NCBI RefSeq assembly: GCF_001895145.1
Contig: NZ_BDIR01000002.1
Location: 186,001 to 250,000 of the forward strand
Source: Arcobacter sp. LA11
GTDB lineage: Bacteria; Campylobacterota; Campylobacteria; Campylobacterales; Arcobacteraceae
Direction: 5' to 3'
Length of the DNA stretch: 64,000 nucleotides
The translations under genes and the position numbers were made by a program. The notes under the pieces are model-generated. The model made no database searches. It was not told the DNA's origin and saw only the letters and a list, made by a program, of their open reading frames with translations. This document shows positions 1 to 7,847 of this stretch, one piece after another; the first letter of the stretch is position 1; every line of letters begins with the position of its first letter.

Positions 1-450
1 GAGACTCAAAATATACTCACTCTAAAAATTAATTCATATAAAAATTTTGGATATGAAGGAATTGCTTTTGATAAAGCTGAAAATACATTTTTTATAGTAA
101 ATGAAAAGTTTCCAGTGGAGCTTATAAAAATATCGAATCTATTGAAAAAAGAGGAAATAAATATATCTTTAGATAATGGACTTACAACTCTAAATCATTT
201 TATGAGTGATTTTTCTGGTTTACATTTTGATAATAATTCAAGACATTTACTATTTTTAAGTGATGAGTCAAGTAGTATAGCAGAGGTTTCACTAGATGGT
301 GTTCAAGTAAGTTTTGCAGATTTAGAAAAAGGTTTCTTAGGTTTAAAGAAAGATGTTCCACAAGCAGAAGGAATTACAATGGATGAAGAGGGAACTTTGT
401 TTATTGTAAGTGAACCTAATCTTTTTTATAGATTTAATAAAGCATTATAA
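1..450 (+). CDS. SdiA-regulated-like beta-propeller protein (5' end outside window)
   Basis: The frame is open from base 1 to the TAA at 448-450, so only about 149 C-terminal residues are present; the GTG at 115 is internal and not a start. The visible part has two repeat-like blades: one around GYEGIAFD followed by FFIVNEKFP, the other AEGITMDEEGTLFIVSEP near the end. This spacing of an 'EGI..D' turn and a glutamate after a hydrophobic strand fits the SdiA-regulated / YjiK-like family, whose biochemical role is unsettled. I infer an extracytoplasmic propeller, but the signal peptide would lie upstream. An Fnr-type promoter for the next gene begins 16 bases after the stop. Confidence 0.55.
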   Translation, partial: ETQNILTLKINSYKNFGYEGIAFDKAENTFFIVNEKFPVELIKISNLLKKEEINISLDNGLTTLNHFMSDFSGLHFDNNSRHLLFLSDESSSIAEVSLDGVQVSFADLEKGFLGLKKDVPQAEGITMDEEGTLFIVSEPNLFYRFNKAL

Positions 451-465
451 AATAAAATTTATTTC

Positions 466-507
466 TTGTTTCGTATCAATGCGTATAAATTAAATTTTGT
501 GTATTAT
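466..507 (+). promoter_or_regulatory. Fnr/Dnr-type class II promoter of the FmdE gene
   Basis: Box TTGTTTCGTATCAA at 466-479 and -10 hexamer TATTAT at 502-507. The box centre to the first base of the -10 is 29.5 bp, the same as at nine other sites in this window. Predicted transcription start is near 514 and the ATG is at 528. The sequence is seen directly; control by a Crp/Fnr protein is inferred. Confidence 0.6.
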
Positions 508-527
508 TTATCAAAAAAGAGATACTT

Positions 528-1121
528 ATGAATTACCCAGATTTTTTTAATACAATAGAGAAAATAAAATTAAAAGATGACCTATCTAACTTTTTAGGTG
601 CAACGGAAGATGGAATTATAGAATTTTCATACATTGATGTTGTAAAAACTGCAGGACATTCATGTCCTACTGTTCTAGGTGCATATCTTATGACACTTGA
701 AGGATTAAAAGCTTTATATAAAGATGAACTTCCTAAACGTGGAGAAATTAAAATAGAGTATTCTGAAAAAATTGAAGATGGTGTTGCTGGTGTTATTGCT
801 AATGTTATGACAAATATAACAGGGGCAACAGTAAACACAGGATTTAAAGGAATCATGGGATTATTTTCACGAAATAGTCTAATGGCTTTTGAATCTGATA
901 TAAATTCTAGTGTTAGATTTACACGAAGAGATACAAATGAAAGTGTTGATGTAATTTATGACCCAAGTTCTATTGGCGCTAGTCCTATGATGAGAGAATT
1001 AATGCAAAAATCAATTTCAAGAACTGCAACAGCAGAAGAAGAAAAAGAGTTTGGAAAATTATGGCAACAAAGAGTTGAAGCTATTTCTCAAAATATTCAA
1101 GAAGTTATTAAAATAGTTTAA
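528..1121 (+). CDS. FmdE-domain protein
   Basis: This 197-residue soluble protein has no signal peptide and matches the FmdE family (formylmethanofuran dehydrogenase subunit E-like, PF02663). The GHSCPTVLGAYLM segment at about residues 43-55 carries the His44/Cys46 pair typical of the family's metal-binding face; the later EKIEDGVAGVIANVM and TGFKGIMGLF stretches are the usual glycine-rich core. The family is not confined to methanogens and its bacterial role is unknown. It stands alone: the next gene is on the opposite strand 2 bases after its stop. The upstream Fnr-type promoter links it to the denitrification genes, which is the only functional hint here. The ATG at 528 is the only start compatible with that promoter. 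Confidence 0.75.
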   Translation: MNYPDFFNTIEKIKLKDDLSNFLGATEDGIIEFSYIDVVKTAGHSCPTVLGAYLMTLEGLKALYKDELPKRGEIKIEYSEKIEDGVAGVIANVMTNITGATVNTGFKGIMGLFSRNSLMAFESDINSSVRFTRRDTNESVDVIYDPSSIGASPMMRELMQKSISRTATAEEEKEFGKLWQQRVEAISQNIQEVIKIV

Positions 1122-1123
1122 TC

Positions 1124-2458
1124 TTATAGATGTTCTAATTCTACTCTATTTTTTCCAAGAGCCTTAGCTCGATAAAGAGCTTCATCAGCTCTTTTGAAAA
1201 AATCTATTTTTGAATCAGAGTTATGAAAATGTGCAACACCAAATGAACAAGTAAGATTATTTATTTTTTCAAAATGTTGATTTAAAATAGAAATTCTTAT
1301 TTTTTCAGCCGTGATTGCTGCTTTCTCTAGATTAGTATTAGGAAGAATCACAACAAATTCTTCTCCTCCCCATCTTGCAACAATATCTGTTTCTCTTGAA
1401 GATAAAGTTAGTGTTCTTGCTACTTCTTGTAAAATATGATCTCCAAAAAGATGCCCAAATGAATCATTTATTGATTTAAAGTTATCAATATCAATTATAA
1501 GTATTGAAAAAAGATAATGGTTATCTATTTTAAATCTTTCTATTTCTTTGTCTAATAGTTCTTCAAATTTATTTCTATTAATTAATTTTGTTAAATAATC
1601 TAATGATATTTTTTGTTTAAGCTCTGTTGTTGTTTGAATAAGCTTCTCATTTGTCTTTGACATTTTAGAACCTTCTTCTTTAATAAGCTCAATCCACTTG
1701 TTATATACTATTCTTAATAGTTCTTTTTGAGTAATTATTCCTGAAACTCTTTTTTCTTCATCAACTACAACTATTCTTTTATAATGTTTTTCTTTGATAA
1801 AGTCTAAAGCTTTTGATATGGTAGTGTCATCTGGTAAGGTGTCTACAGGAGAAGTCATATATTTTTTTATAGGTTTTGATAAATCTTTATCAAGATGAAT
1901 AATATCTATAAAATCTTTTGTAGTAAAAATTCCTATTGGATGGCGTTTTTTATTTGTAATAATAATCGCATCACAGCTATTTTGTCTCATGATTTCAATT
2001 GCTTGTATAGTAGAACTATGTTTATCAGTTGTTATTGCTTTATATTGATGTATTAAAGATGAAATTGTTTGTCTTTCCATTAAAAGTTGTGGGTCAATAT
2101 TATTTACAATATCTGTATATGAAATAATACCTAGGAGTTTACCAAATTCAGTAATTACCATATATTCTTCACTAAAATCTATATAGTTTAATACAGTAAG
2201 AAGGTTTAGATTTTTATCTAAAGCCTTACTTTCATTTATAGGTAAATCTTTTAATATAGTTTTTTTGTTTATATTTGCAATTTTAAATTCTAAAAGCTTG
2301 GTTGTTGTTACTATATAATATCTTTTATTTTTTTTATCTTCTACAACGATAGTTCTTAAATTAGTTTTTGACATTAACTCTATTACATCAAATAAAGTTT
2401 TATCATTTGAAATTTTTACTACGTCTTTGATACAGATATCATATACTGTTTGAACCAT
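1124..2458 (-). CDS. Diguanylate cyclase with four CBS domains
   Basis: The 444-residue protein has two Bateman modules (four CBS repeats, about residues 1-265) and then a GGDEF domain (about 280-444). The active-site loop reads RWGGEEFVVILPN, an intact GGEEF signature, with the upstream D-x-D-x-F-K block IDIDNFKSIND. It should therefore make cyclic di-GMP from GTP. CBS pairs usually bind adenine nucleotides, so output may follow energy charge (inference). No membrane segment is visible. It lies 10 bases downstream of trpS on the same strand and may be co-transcribed. An allosteric RxxD inhibitory site before GGEEF is not obvious. Confidence 0.85.
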   Translation of the reverse strand: MVQTVYDICIKDVVKISNDKTLFDVIELMSKTNLRTIVVEDKKNKRYYIVTTTKLLEFKIANINKKTILKDLPINESKALDKNLNLLTVLNYIDFSEEYMVITEFGKLLGIISYTDIVNNIDPQLLMERQTISSLIHQYKAITTDKHSSTIQAIEIMRQNSCDAIIITNKKRHPIGIFTTKDFIDIIHLDKDLSKPIKKYMTSPVDTLPDDTTISKALDFIKEKHYKRIVVVDEEKRVSGIITQKELLRIVYNKWIELIKEEGSKMSKTNEKLIQTTTELKQKISLDYLTKLINRNKFEELLDKEIERFKIDNHYLFSILIIDIDNFKSINDSFGHLFGDHILQEVARTLTLSSRETDIVARWGGEEFVVILPNTNLEKAAITAEKIRISILNQHFEKINNLTCSFGVAHFHNSDSKIDFFKRADEALYRAKALGKNRVELEHL

Positions 2459-2468
2459 AATATACTTC

Positions 2469-3428
2469 TTATAATCCTACTGCATTTCTAATAACATCCA
2501 TTTTTGCAGAGGCTATTTTTCTTGCTTTACTTGCTCCAAAATCTAAAATCTCTTTTACTTCCTTTGGATTATCAAGTAAATGTTGTCTTCTTTGAACATA
2601 TGGCTCAAAATGTTCATTTATTTTATCTAATAAAGTTAATTTAAAATGTCCATAACCTTCACCTGGTGTTGCATATCTTTGTTGTAAATCTTTTAGTTCA
2701 TCATTATTCATAAATAGTTCACAAAGCTTATATACATTACAAGTAGTATGATCTTTAACTTCATCTAACTCTTTAGAATCAGTTACTATTCCCATAACTT
2801 GTTTTTTGATACCTTTTTTTGTTCCAAACATATCAATTGTATTTCCATAAGACTTAGACATTTTAGCTCCATCAGTTCCTGGAACTGTTGCTACCTCTTC
2901 ATCTACTTTTGATTCTGGCATTACAAGAATCTCTCCATATGTATTGTTAAATGAAGTTGCAATATCTCTTGTCATTTCAACATGCTGAATTTGGTCTTTT
3001 CCAACAGGAACTATATTTGAATCATATAATAAAATATCAGCAGCCATTAAAACTGGATAAGAAAATAATCCATGGTTTGCTTGAATACCTTTTGCAGTTT
3101 TATCTTTATATGAATGAGCACGTTCTAATAGACCCATAGAAGTATGATTTGATAATAACCAATATAATTCTAATACTTCTTTTACATCACTTTGTACCCA
3201 GAAAGTTGATTTTTCTGGATCCATTCCAAGTGCTAAAAAGTTTACTGCTGCTTCAAAGATATTTTTTTCTAAAAACTCTTTATCTTTTACAGAAGTTAGA
3301 GCATGATAAGATGCTATAAAAGCAAATAGCTCTCCATCGTTTTGTGCTTCAATCATTTTTTTAATCATTCCAAAATAGTTACCTATATGGATAGTACCTG
3401 AGGGTTGAATTCCTGACAATATTCTCAA
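2469..3428 (-). CDS. trpS: Tryptophanyl-tRNA synthetase
   Basis: The 319-residue class Ic synthetase charges tRNA-Trp with tryptophan. The ATP-binding HIGH-type motif is SGTIHIGNYFG near residue 10, and the KMSKS loop appears as GAKMSKSYGN near residue 190. GKDQIQHVEMTRDIA is the usual tryptophan/ATP pocket segment. Length is normal for the bacterial enzyme. The ATG at 3428 lies just below an AT-rich leader that contains inverted repeats (3482-3518, plus GTTTCC/GGAAAC at about 3449-3467). I see no convincing T-box, which would be unusual in this phylum. The GGDEF gene follows closely on the same strand. Confidence 0.95.
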   Translation of the reverse strand: MRILSGIQPSGTIHIGNYFGMIKKMIEAQNDGELFAFIASYHALTSVKDKEFLEKNIFEAAVNFLALGMDPEKSTFWVQSDVKEVLELYWLLSNHTSMGLLERAHSYKDKTAKGIQANHGLFSYPVLMAADILLYDSNIVPVGKDQIQHVEMTRDIATSFNNTYGEILVMPESKVDEEVATVPGTDGAKMSKSYGNTIDMFGTKKGIKKQVMGIVTDSKELDEVKDHTTCNVYKLCELFMNNDELKDLQQRYATPGEGYGHFKLTLLDKINEHFEPYVQRRQHLLDNPKEVKEILDFGASKARKIASAKMDVIRNAVGL

Positions 3429-3526
3429 AATATATTCCTTTTAATTAGTTTCCAATTAAAAGGAAACCATTTCATTTTGGTCTTCTTTTTAGTAGTAAGA
3501 GTAAATACTCAAAAGAAGCAAAATCC

Positions 3527-3551
3527 TAAAGGGCTCATTTAGAGCCTTTAA
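3527..3551 (-). terminator. Probable rho-independent terminator after the TAXI gene
   Basis: Stem AAAGGGCTC / GAGCCTTT (one bulged base) with an ATTTA loop and A/T-rich flanks, lying in the 174-base gap between the TAXI gene and trpS, both on the minus strand. Confidence 0.5.
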
Positions 3552-3602
3552 TTTGTGGAATTATATCTAAAGTTGTTAAAATAGATAGTTAAAGAGTAGT
3601 GC

Positions 3603-4892
3603 TTATAAGAGTTTTTCTACTCTTTTTTTCACATGGTCTATATGAAGTTGAAGGTTATAGTATTCTCCCATAAAAGAAAGAGGAACTTTTGTCTCTTTTG
3701 AGATTTCACATCTTAATTTCTCAAGTTTTTCTAACTCTTCTTTTAAGTTTATTTTTTCTGTTTCTTCTAATTGATTATCTATTTCTCTAATTTCATCATA
3801 CCATCTATATATTTTAGAACGCATCGACCAGTTATATAAAGGGAAAACCCCTTTAAATAACGGAAATAAAAGTGTTAAAAGAGGAATAAGCAAAATCTTT
3901 AGTCTATCAATATTTGACGCAATCCAATAAGGAAAGATTTTTTCTAAAAAAGTATCTCCATATTCAAAATATCTTTGGGCTTCTTCACTTAAATCTAATT
4001 TCATATTGAAACTATTTGGAAATTGATCAGCTTTTGCAAAAAGTCCTTTTTTATTATGTACTTCAACAACTTTTTTTAAAACTAATCTTGTAAGTTCTTC
4101 TGAGAAGTCATCTCTTACTGCTAGGTTCGCTGTAGTTGCAAGTAAATTGATATTTTCATCTGGAAGATTTCTGTATAAATCTAGTGTTCCTTCATATAAA
4201 GTAAGTGCTTCTAAAAAAGTATATTTTCTACTATATGCCCGTGCACGTTTAAAACTTAGTACATTTATATTTGGATTTGCAAGCAATTCTTTTACTGTTT
4301 GTGATTTATGTGATGATACTACAAACATGGCATCAATTTCATTTTTTAAAAGTGCTTCTTTTGCCTCACTTGTAGAGTATTCTAATATAGTAGAGTTTTC
4401 AGTAGTTATTCCATTATCTTTTAAGATATCCTGTGCTAAATCTCTTGTCCCACTTCCAACTTTTCCTATAGAAATCTTTTTACTTATAAGTTGAATTATA
4501 TAATCTACAGGATAACCATCATTTTTATAGAAAACCCATAAAGGTTCATAATAAATTGAAGCAAGTGATTTTGCACCTTTTGCTTCTTCATTTGTAATTG
4601 TTCCATTTTGTAAAAAAGCTATGTCTGCTTTATTTTCTTGGAGAAGTTTTATATTTTCAATTGAACCAGCAGAGGTTATAATATTTACTTTTACTTTATC
4701 TTGTTCAAGAAGCCTTTTATATTCAAGAGCTGTTTTATAATAATTACCAGTCTTTGAACCTGTAGCAATAGTAATCTCTTTTTTAGGACTAGGTTGAATA
4801 AATTGGGCTGTAAAATAAAAAGCGCCAACAACTAATAGAATAATAGGAACCGTAACTGTAAAAAATCTGTATTTCATTAGTAAAACTTTCAT
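3603..4892 (-). CDS. TAXI-family TRAP-type solute-binding protein with C-terminal membrane segment
   Basis: A membrane-anchored periplasmic protein. From the ATG at 4892 it has about 429 residues: an N-terminal membrane segment, then the TAXI signature EITIATGSKTGNYY, and VGSGTRD later in the fold. A hydrophobic segment near residues 335-360 (LKILLIPLLTLLFPLFKG) is followed by a charged coiled coil, the usual C-terminal tail of the anchored TAXI group. The ligand is unknown; no TRAP permease lies nearby, so it may be an orphan or pair with one elsewhere. The frame stays open upstream to 4967, but that would place odd Cys/Tyr-rich residues before the anchor; an alternative ATG is at 4877. No start has a strong ribosome site. 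Confidence 0.75.
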   Translation of the reverse strand: MKVLLMKYRFFTVTVPIILLVVGAFYFTAQFIQPSPKKEITIATGSKTGNYYKTALEYKRLLEQDKVKVNIITSAGSIENIKLLQENKADIAFLQNGTITNEEAKGAKSLASIYYEPLWVFYKNDGYPVDYIIQLISKKISIGKVGSGTRDLAQDILKDNGITTENSTILEYSTSEAKEALLKNEIDAMFVVSSHKSQTVKELLANPNINVLSFKRARAYSRKYTFLEALTLYEGTLDLYRNLPDENINLLATTANLAVRDDFSEELTRLVLKKVVEVHNKKGLFAKADQFPNSFNMKLDLSEEAQRYFEYGDTFLEKIFPYWIASNIDRLKILLIPLLTLLFPLFKGVFPLYNWSMRSKIYRWYDEIREIDNQLEETEKINLKEELEKLEKLRCEISKETKVPLSFMGEYYNLQLHIDHVKKRVEKLL

Positions 4893-4988
4893 AATGTAAT
4901 AATAACATACTCTATTACAAACTTTATTATAAAATACTAAAAAGTAAACTTTAGATATAATTGCCAAAAATTTAGAAGAAAGATTAAA

Positions 4989-6227
4989 ATGATTGATGTA
5001 AGAGAACTACAAAAAGATTTTGAAAATATTGCTACTGCCTTAAAAAGAAAGGGCGTTGAGCAAGAAACATTAGATGATTTAAAAGCTTTAGCACAAGATA
5101 CAAAGCTCAAAAGACAAGAGATGGAAAATGTTACAGCTGAGCAAAATAAGTTATCAAAAGAGTTTGGAAGATATAAGAAAGAAGGTCTTGATATCGCTCC
5201 TTTACAAGCTAATATTAATGAACTTAAATCAACTAAGCAAGCATTGGAAGATGAAGTTAGAGTATTAGAAGAGAAATTAACTTCAATTGCACTTGGTGTT
5301 CCAAATTTACCCGATGAAAATGTTCCAGATGGGGTGGATGAAGAAGAAAATGTAGTATTAGAAACTATTGGTAAAAAACCAGAATTTTCTTTTGAACCAA
5401 AAGAGCACTGGGATTTAGATAACGGATGGATTGACTTTGAAAGAGGTGTAAAACTAGCTAAGTCTAGATTTGCCGCACTTAAAGGTGATGCAGCTAGAAT
5501 GGAAAGAGCATTAATTAATTATATGCTAGATTTTAATAGACAAAGAGGTTTTGAAGAGTGGTATGTTCCATTTATGGCAAACTCAAATACACTTCAAGGG
5601 ACTGGTCAATTACCAAAATTTGAAGATGATTTATTTAAAATTGAAGGTGAAGATTTATACCTTATTCCAACAGCTGAGGTATCTTTAACTAATCTTTATA
5701 ATGATGAGATTTTAAGTTCAGATGAATTACCTTTAATGTTAACTTCTTATACTCCTTGTTTTAGAAAAGAAGCTGGAAGTGCTGGTAGAGATACAAGAGG
5801 ACTAATAAGACAACATCAATTTGATAAAGTTGAAATGGTAGCAATTACAAAACCAGAACAATCTACTGAGGTATTTGAAAAAATGGTTGCTTGTGCAAGT
5901 GATTTATTAACTTCATTAGGTTTATCACATCAAAAAGTTCAATTATGTACAGGTGATTTAGGATTTAGTGCTGCTACAACTATTGACTTAGAAGTTTGGC
6001 TTCCTGGTCAAAATAAATATAGAGAAATTTCTTCTATTTCTAATACTAGAGAGTTCCAATCTAGACGGGCTAAAATTAGATATAAAGAGGGTAAGAAAAA
6101 TATCTTGACTCATACCTTAAATGGTTCATCTTTAGCTGTAGGGAGAACATTACTAGCTATCATGGAAAATTATCAAAATGAAGATGGAAGTATTACAATT
6201 CCTGAAGTTCTTAAAAAATATATGTAA
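4989..6227 (+). CDS. serS: Seryl-tRNA synthetase
   Basis: The 412-residue class II synthetase charges tRNA-Ser and tRNA-Sec. Residues 1-105 form the long antiparallel coiled-coil arm. Class II motif 2 is in [20 protein letters not shown] and motif 3 is [19 protein letters not shown] near the C terminus. Length and architecture are standard. It is divergent from the TAXI gene and is followed directly by a hairpin that overlaps its stop codon. Confidence 0.96.
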   Translation: MIDVRELQKDFENIATALKRKGVEQETLDDLKALAQDTKLKRQEMENVTAEQNKLSKEFGRYKKEGLDIAPLQANINELKSTKQALEDEVRVLEEKLTSIALGVPNLPDENVPDGVDEEENVVLETIGKKPEFSFEPKEHWDLDNGWIDFERGVKLAKSRFAALKGDAARMERALINYMLDFNRQRGFEEWYVPFMANSNTLQGTGQLPKFEDDLFKIEGEDLYLIPTAEVSLTNLYNDEILSSDELPLMLTSYTPCFRKEAGSAGRDTRGLIRQHQFDKVEMVAITKPEQSTEVFEKMVACASDLLTSLGLSHQKVQLCTGDLGFSAATTIDLEVWLPGQNKYREISSISNTREFQSRRAKIRYKEGKKNILTHTLNGSSLAVGRTLLAIMENYQNEDGSITIPEVLKKYM

Positions 6228-6248
6228 AATAGGGATTCCCTATTTTAC
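6224..6248. terminator. Bidirectional hairpin terminator at the serS 3' end
   Basis: Arms GTAAAATAGGGA and TCCCTATTTTAC are perfect inverted repeats separated by one base, with T-rich sequence on the plus side. The structure includes the serS stop codon and, on the minus strand, ends the small ORF at 6245-6337. Its arm shares ATGTAAAATAG with the hairpin at 6388-6423. Confidence 0.6.
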
Positions 6249-6337
6249 TTTATATTAGCCTTTTGGGTTTCCCATAACTTTTTAAATAGTTCATTTGAAT
6301 TATTTGGATGACTTATTATGATATGAGTTTTTTTCAT
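6245..6337 (-). other. 30-codon ORF, possible remnant of an NAD(P)H-oxidoreductase gene or a small protein
   Basis: On the minus strand, ATG at 6337 to TAA at 6245 encodes 30 residues beginning MKKTHIIISHPNNSNELF. The opening looks like the first beta strand and phosphate loop of flavodoxin-like NAD(P)H oxidoreductases (KefF/MdaB type, typically MKKxLIIxxHPN), but the rest of such a protein is missing. It is preceded by AAAAGAAA and lies downstream of the Fnr-type promoter at 6518-6559. It may be a decayed gene end or a real small protein; I cannot decide from sequence alone. Confidence 0.3.
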
Positions 6338-6387
6338 TTTCTTTTATTATTAATTATTGAAGTTGTCTATGTGAAGAAGGATAGAAT

Positions 6388-6423
6388 AAATGTAAAATAG
6401 AATATGGTTTCTATTTTACATTT
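6388..6423 (-). other. Perfect 15-bp hairpin in the orphan transcript
   Basis: AAATGTAAAATAGAA at 6388-6402 and its exact reverse complement at 6409-6423 surround a 6-base loop. It lies about 90 bases downstream of the predicted minus-strand start near 6511. No clear U-tract follows, so it could be a weak terminator or an RNA structural element. The 6228-6567 gap otherwise holds only the 30-codon ORF and the promoter. Confidence 0.55.
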
Positions 6424-6517
6424 AAAAGCTCAATATTTTTTTCTAAAAGAAGTTTTTATTAATTATATTAAATTAGTTAGGAGAGAGATAATATAGTTAA
6501 AACTTCTTTGTATGGAA

Positions 6518-6559
6518 ATTATATAAGTTTTTAATCTTAATAAAAATGATATAGGTCAA
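6518..6559 (-). promoter_or_regulatory. Orphan Fnr/Dnr-type class II promoter
   Basis: On the minus strand the box reads TTGACCTATATCAT (6559-6546) and a perfect -10 TATAAT lies at 6523-6518, with the common 29.5-bp centre-to-(-10) spacing. Transcription would start near 6511 and run left, away from the gene at 6568-6948, through the hairpin at 6388-6423 and the 30-codon ORF. No annotated-size gene lies in its path before serS, which is on the other strand. Confidence 0.6.
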
Positions 6560-6567
6560 AAAAAGTC

Positions 6568-6948
6568 CTATTTCACAAAAACTTTTGTATCATAAAGTTT
6601 ATTTCTAAAAAGAACTTTAAAATAGCCTTTTGTAACTGCATGATGTTTATATGTAAGAACTTCTCCTATTTTTATTTTTCTTTTGTTGTATATGGATTTT
6701 GAGCTTTGAAAGTGTCCTTTAGAGTTTCCTATATATACATCAGGTTTTAATTTAAAGAAAGTACCTACTACAAAGACTTTTGTATAGCAAGTATTATTAT
6801 AATCATGTTTTGTTTTTCTTACATGTTGTACATTTTCACCATTACCACTTTCATCAAATATACCTATTGCATATGCTGCTTTTACATTTGTATTATAAGA
6901 AAATAGTTGTGTTAATGTTAAAATTAATAATAGAATAGCTTTTTTCAT
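6568..6948 (-). CDS. Small secreted protein of unknown function
   Basis: This 126-residue protein starts with a typical signal peptide (MKKAILLLILTLTQLFSYN, cleavage plausible after about residue 18-25). The mature part is basic and beta-rich, with GTFFKLKPDVYIG and KIKIGEVLTYKHHAV segments that might form an SH3-like barrel, but I do not recognise the family. A single Cys remains in the mature chain. It is followed by the orphan promoter region and preceded by the PAS gene's 3' end 45 bases away, so it is probably its own unit. Codon use resembles its neighbours. Confidence 0.65.
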   Translation of the reverse strand: MKKAILLLILTLTQLFSYNTNVKAAYAIGIFDESGNGENVQHVRKTKHDYNNTCYTKVFVVGTFFKLKPDVYIGNSKGHFQSSKSIYNKRKIKIGEVLTYKHHAVTKGYFKVLFRNKLYDTKVFVK

Positions 6949-6993
6949 AGAACTATTCTACTATATTTTTGTGGATGTTTTGTAGATTATTTG

Positions 6994-7449
6994 TTAAGAA
7001 GTATAAGGTTCATAAGAAATTTTCCTTACTAGTTCACCTTCTTTATTTTTCATTTCATCATATTTTTCTTGATAATACATCTTATCATTAAATGAGATAG
7101 GAGTTCTAATTGATTTATATTCTACTAACTGGTCATCTTTATATACCCCAGATACTTCCGCATAAACCCAATAAAAACCAAAGTCTTTCCTTATGTTTTT
7201 TACAAATCCAGACCATCTACCTTTAGTCTCTAAGCTACTCCATAACTCTTTGAAAACGGCTTTTGGCATATCAGGATGTCTTACACAATTATGAGTTTTA
7301 CCAATTAGTTCATCAACTTCATAACCACTAATACTTGCGAATGTTTCATTCGCATAAGTAATAGTTCCTTTTAAATCTGTTCTTGAAACAATCAATTCAT
7401 TTTTAGGAACGATTGTTTCACATAAAAAGCTACTTTGATTGTATTCCAT
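6994..7449 (-). CDS. PAS-domain protein at the end of the nap operon
   Basis: From the ATG at 7449 this is a 151-residue single PAS domain of the Aer type: TDLKGTITYANETFASISGY, then GKTHNCVRHPDMPKAVFKELW and GRWSGFVKNIRKDFGFYWVYAEV. The Aer-like set of residues suggests FAD or redox sensing. There is no output domain and no membrane segment. The start at 7449 has AGGAAA six bases upstream and begins 1 base after napD stops; the longer frame to 7482 would overlap napD. Being the last gene of the nap operon suggests a redox or respiration signal passed to a partner such as a chemoreceptor (inference). Confidence 0.8.
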   Translation of the reverse strand: MEYNQSSFLCETIVPKNELIVSRTDLKGTITYANETFASISGYEVDELIGKTHNCVRHPDMPKAVFKELWSSLETKGRWSGFVKNIRKDFGFYWVYAEVSGVYKDDQLVEYKSIRTPISFNDKMYYQEKYDEMKNKEGELVRKISYEPYTS

Positions 7450-7450
7450 G

Positions 7451-7837
7451 TTACTTTCCTGTTTTATCAAATTGTTTCGCAAAACTTTCTAAATCTTTTT
7501 TCTTTAAATCACCATTATAGATTACATCTTCTGGTTTTAAATCATCATCATGTAACATATGAGGTACTGCATCAGCATTATCTAATACATCCATATGATC
7601 ATCTAATTCATCTTCACTGTAGGCCATTTGCATATCTGCACTAATTACATGTGGGATAGCTTCAATAACTTTTAATTTTTTTAACTCTTCTGATACACCT
7701 TCGCCTTCAATTGTTACAATAATTCTTCCAATTTCATCATGTAAATGATAATCACATACATCACTATTTTTTAAATTCTCTACAACTTCTTCTAAATATT
7801 CTGGTAATGTTTGTATTACTATACTTGATACGTTCAT
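7451..7837 (-). CDS. napD: Nitrate reductase maturation chaperone NapD
   Basis: The 128-residue cytoplasmic chaperone binds the twin-arginine signal of NapA and controls its export. The NapD fold is visible in MNVSSIVIQTLPEYLEEV, then RIIVTIEGEG and IPHVISADMQMAYSE. It is longer than typical NapD (about 80-110 residues) because of an acidic tail from about residue 75 (DELDDHMDVLDNADAVP onward). It lies 10 bases after napL and 1 base before the PAS gene. AGGAAATATAA precedes the ATG. Confidence 0.85.
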   Translation of the reverse strand: MNVSSIVIQTLPEYLEEVVENLKNSDVCDYHLHDEIGRIIVTIEGEGVSEELKKLKVIEAIPHVISADMQMAYSEDELDDHMDVLDNADAVPHMLHDDDLKPEDVIYNGDLKKKDLESFAKQFDKTGK

Positions 7838-7847
7838 TTATATTTCC

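Noticed and set aside
533-856. Minus-strand 107-codon frame opposite the FmdE gene
   Set aside because: The plus strand carries the recognisable FmdE motif and promoter; the antisense frame has no family features.
3429-3602. T-box riboswitch before trpS
   Set aside because: Inverted repeats are present, but no T-box consensus or antiterminator could be seen, and T-boxes are not expected in this phylum.
4893-4967. 25-residue N-terminal extension of the TAXI protein
   Set aside because: It would put a Cys/Tyr-rich stretch before the membrane anchor, lacks a ribosome site and crowds the divergent serS promoter.
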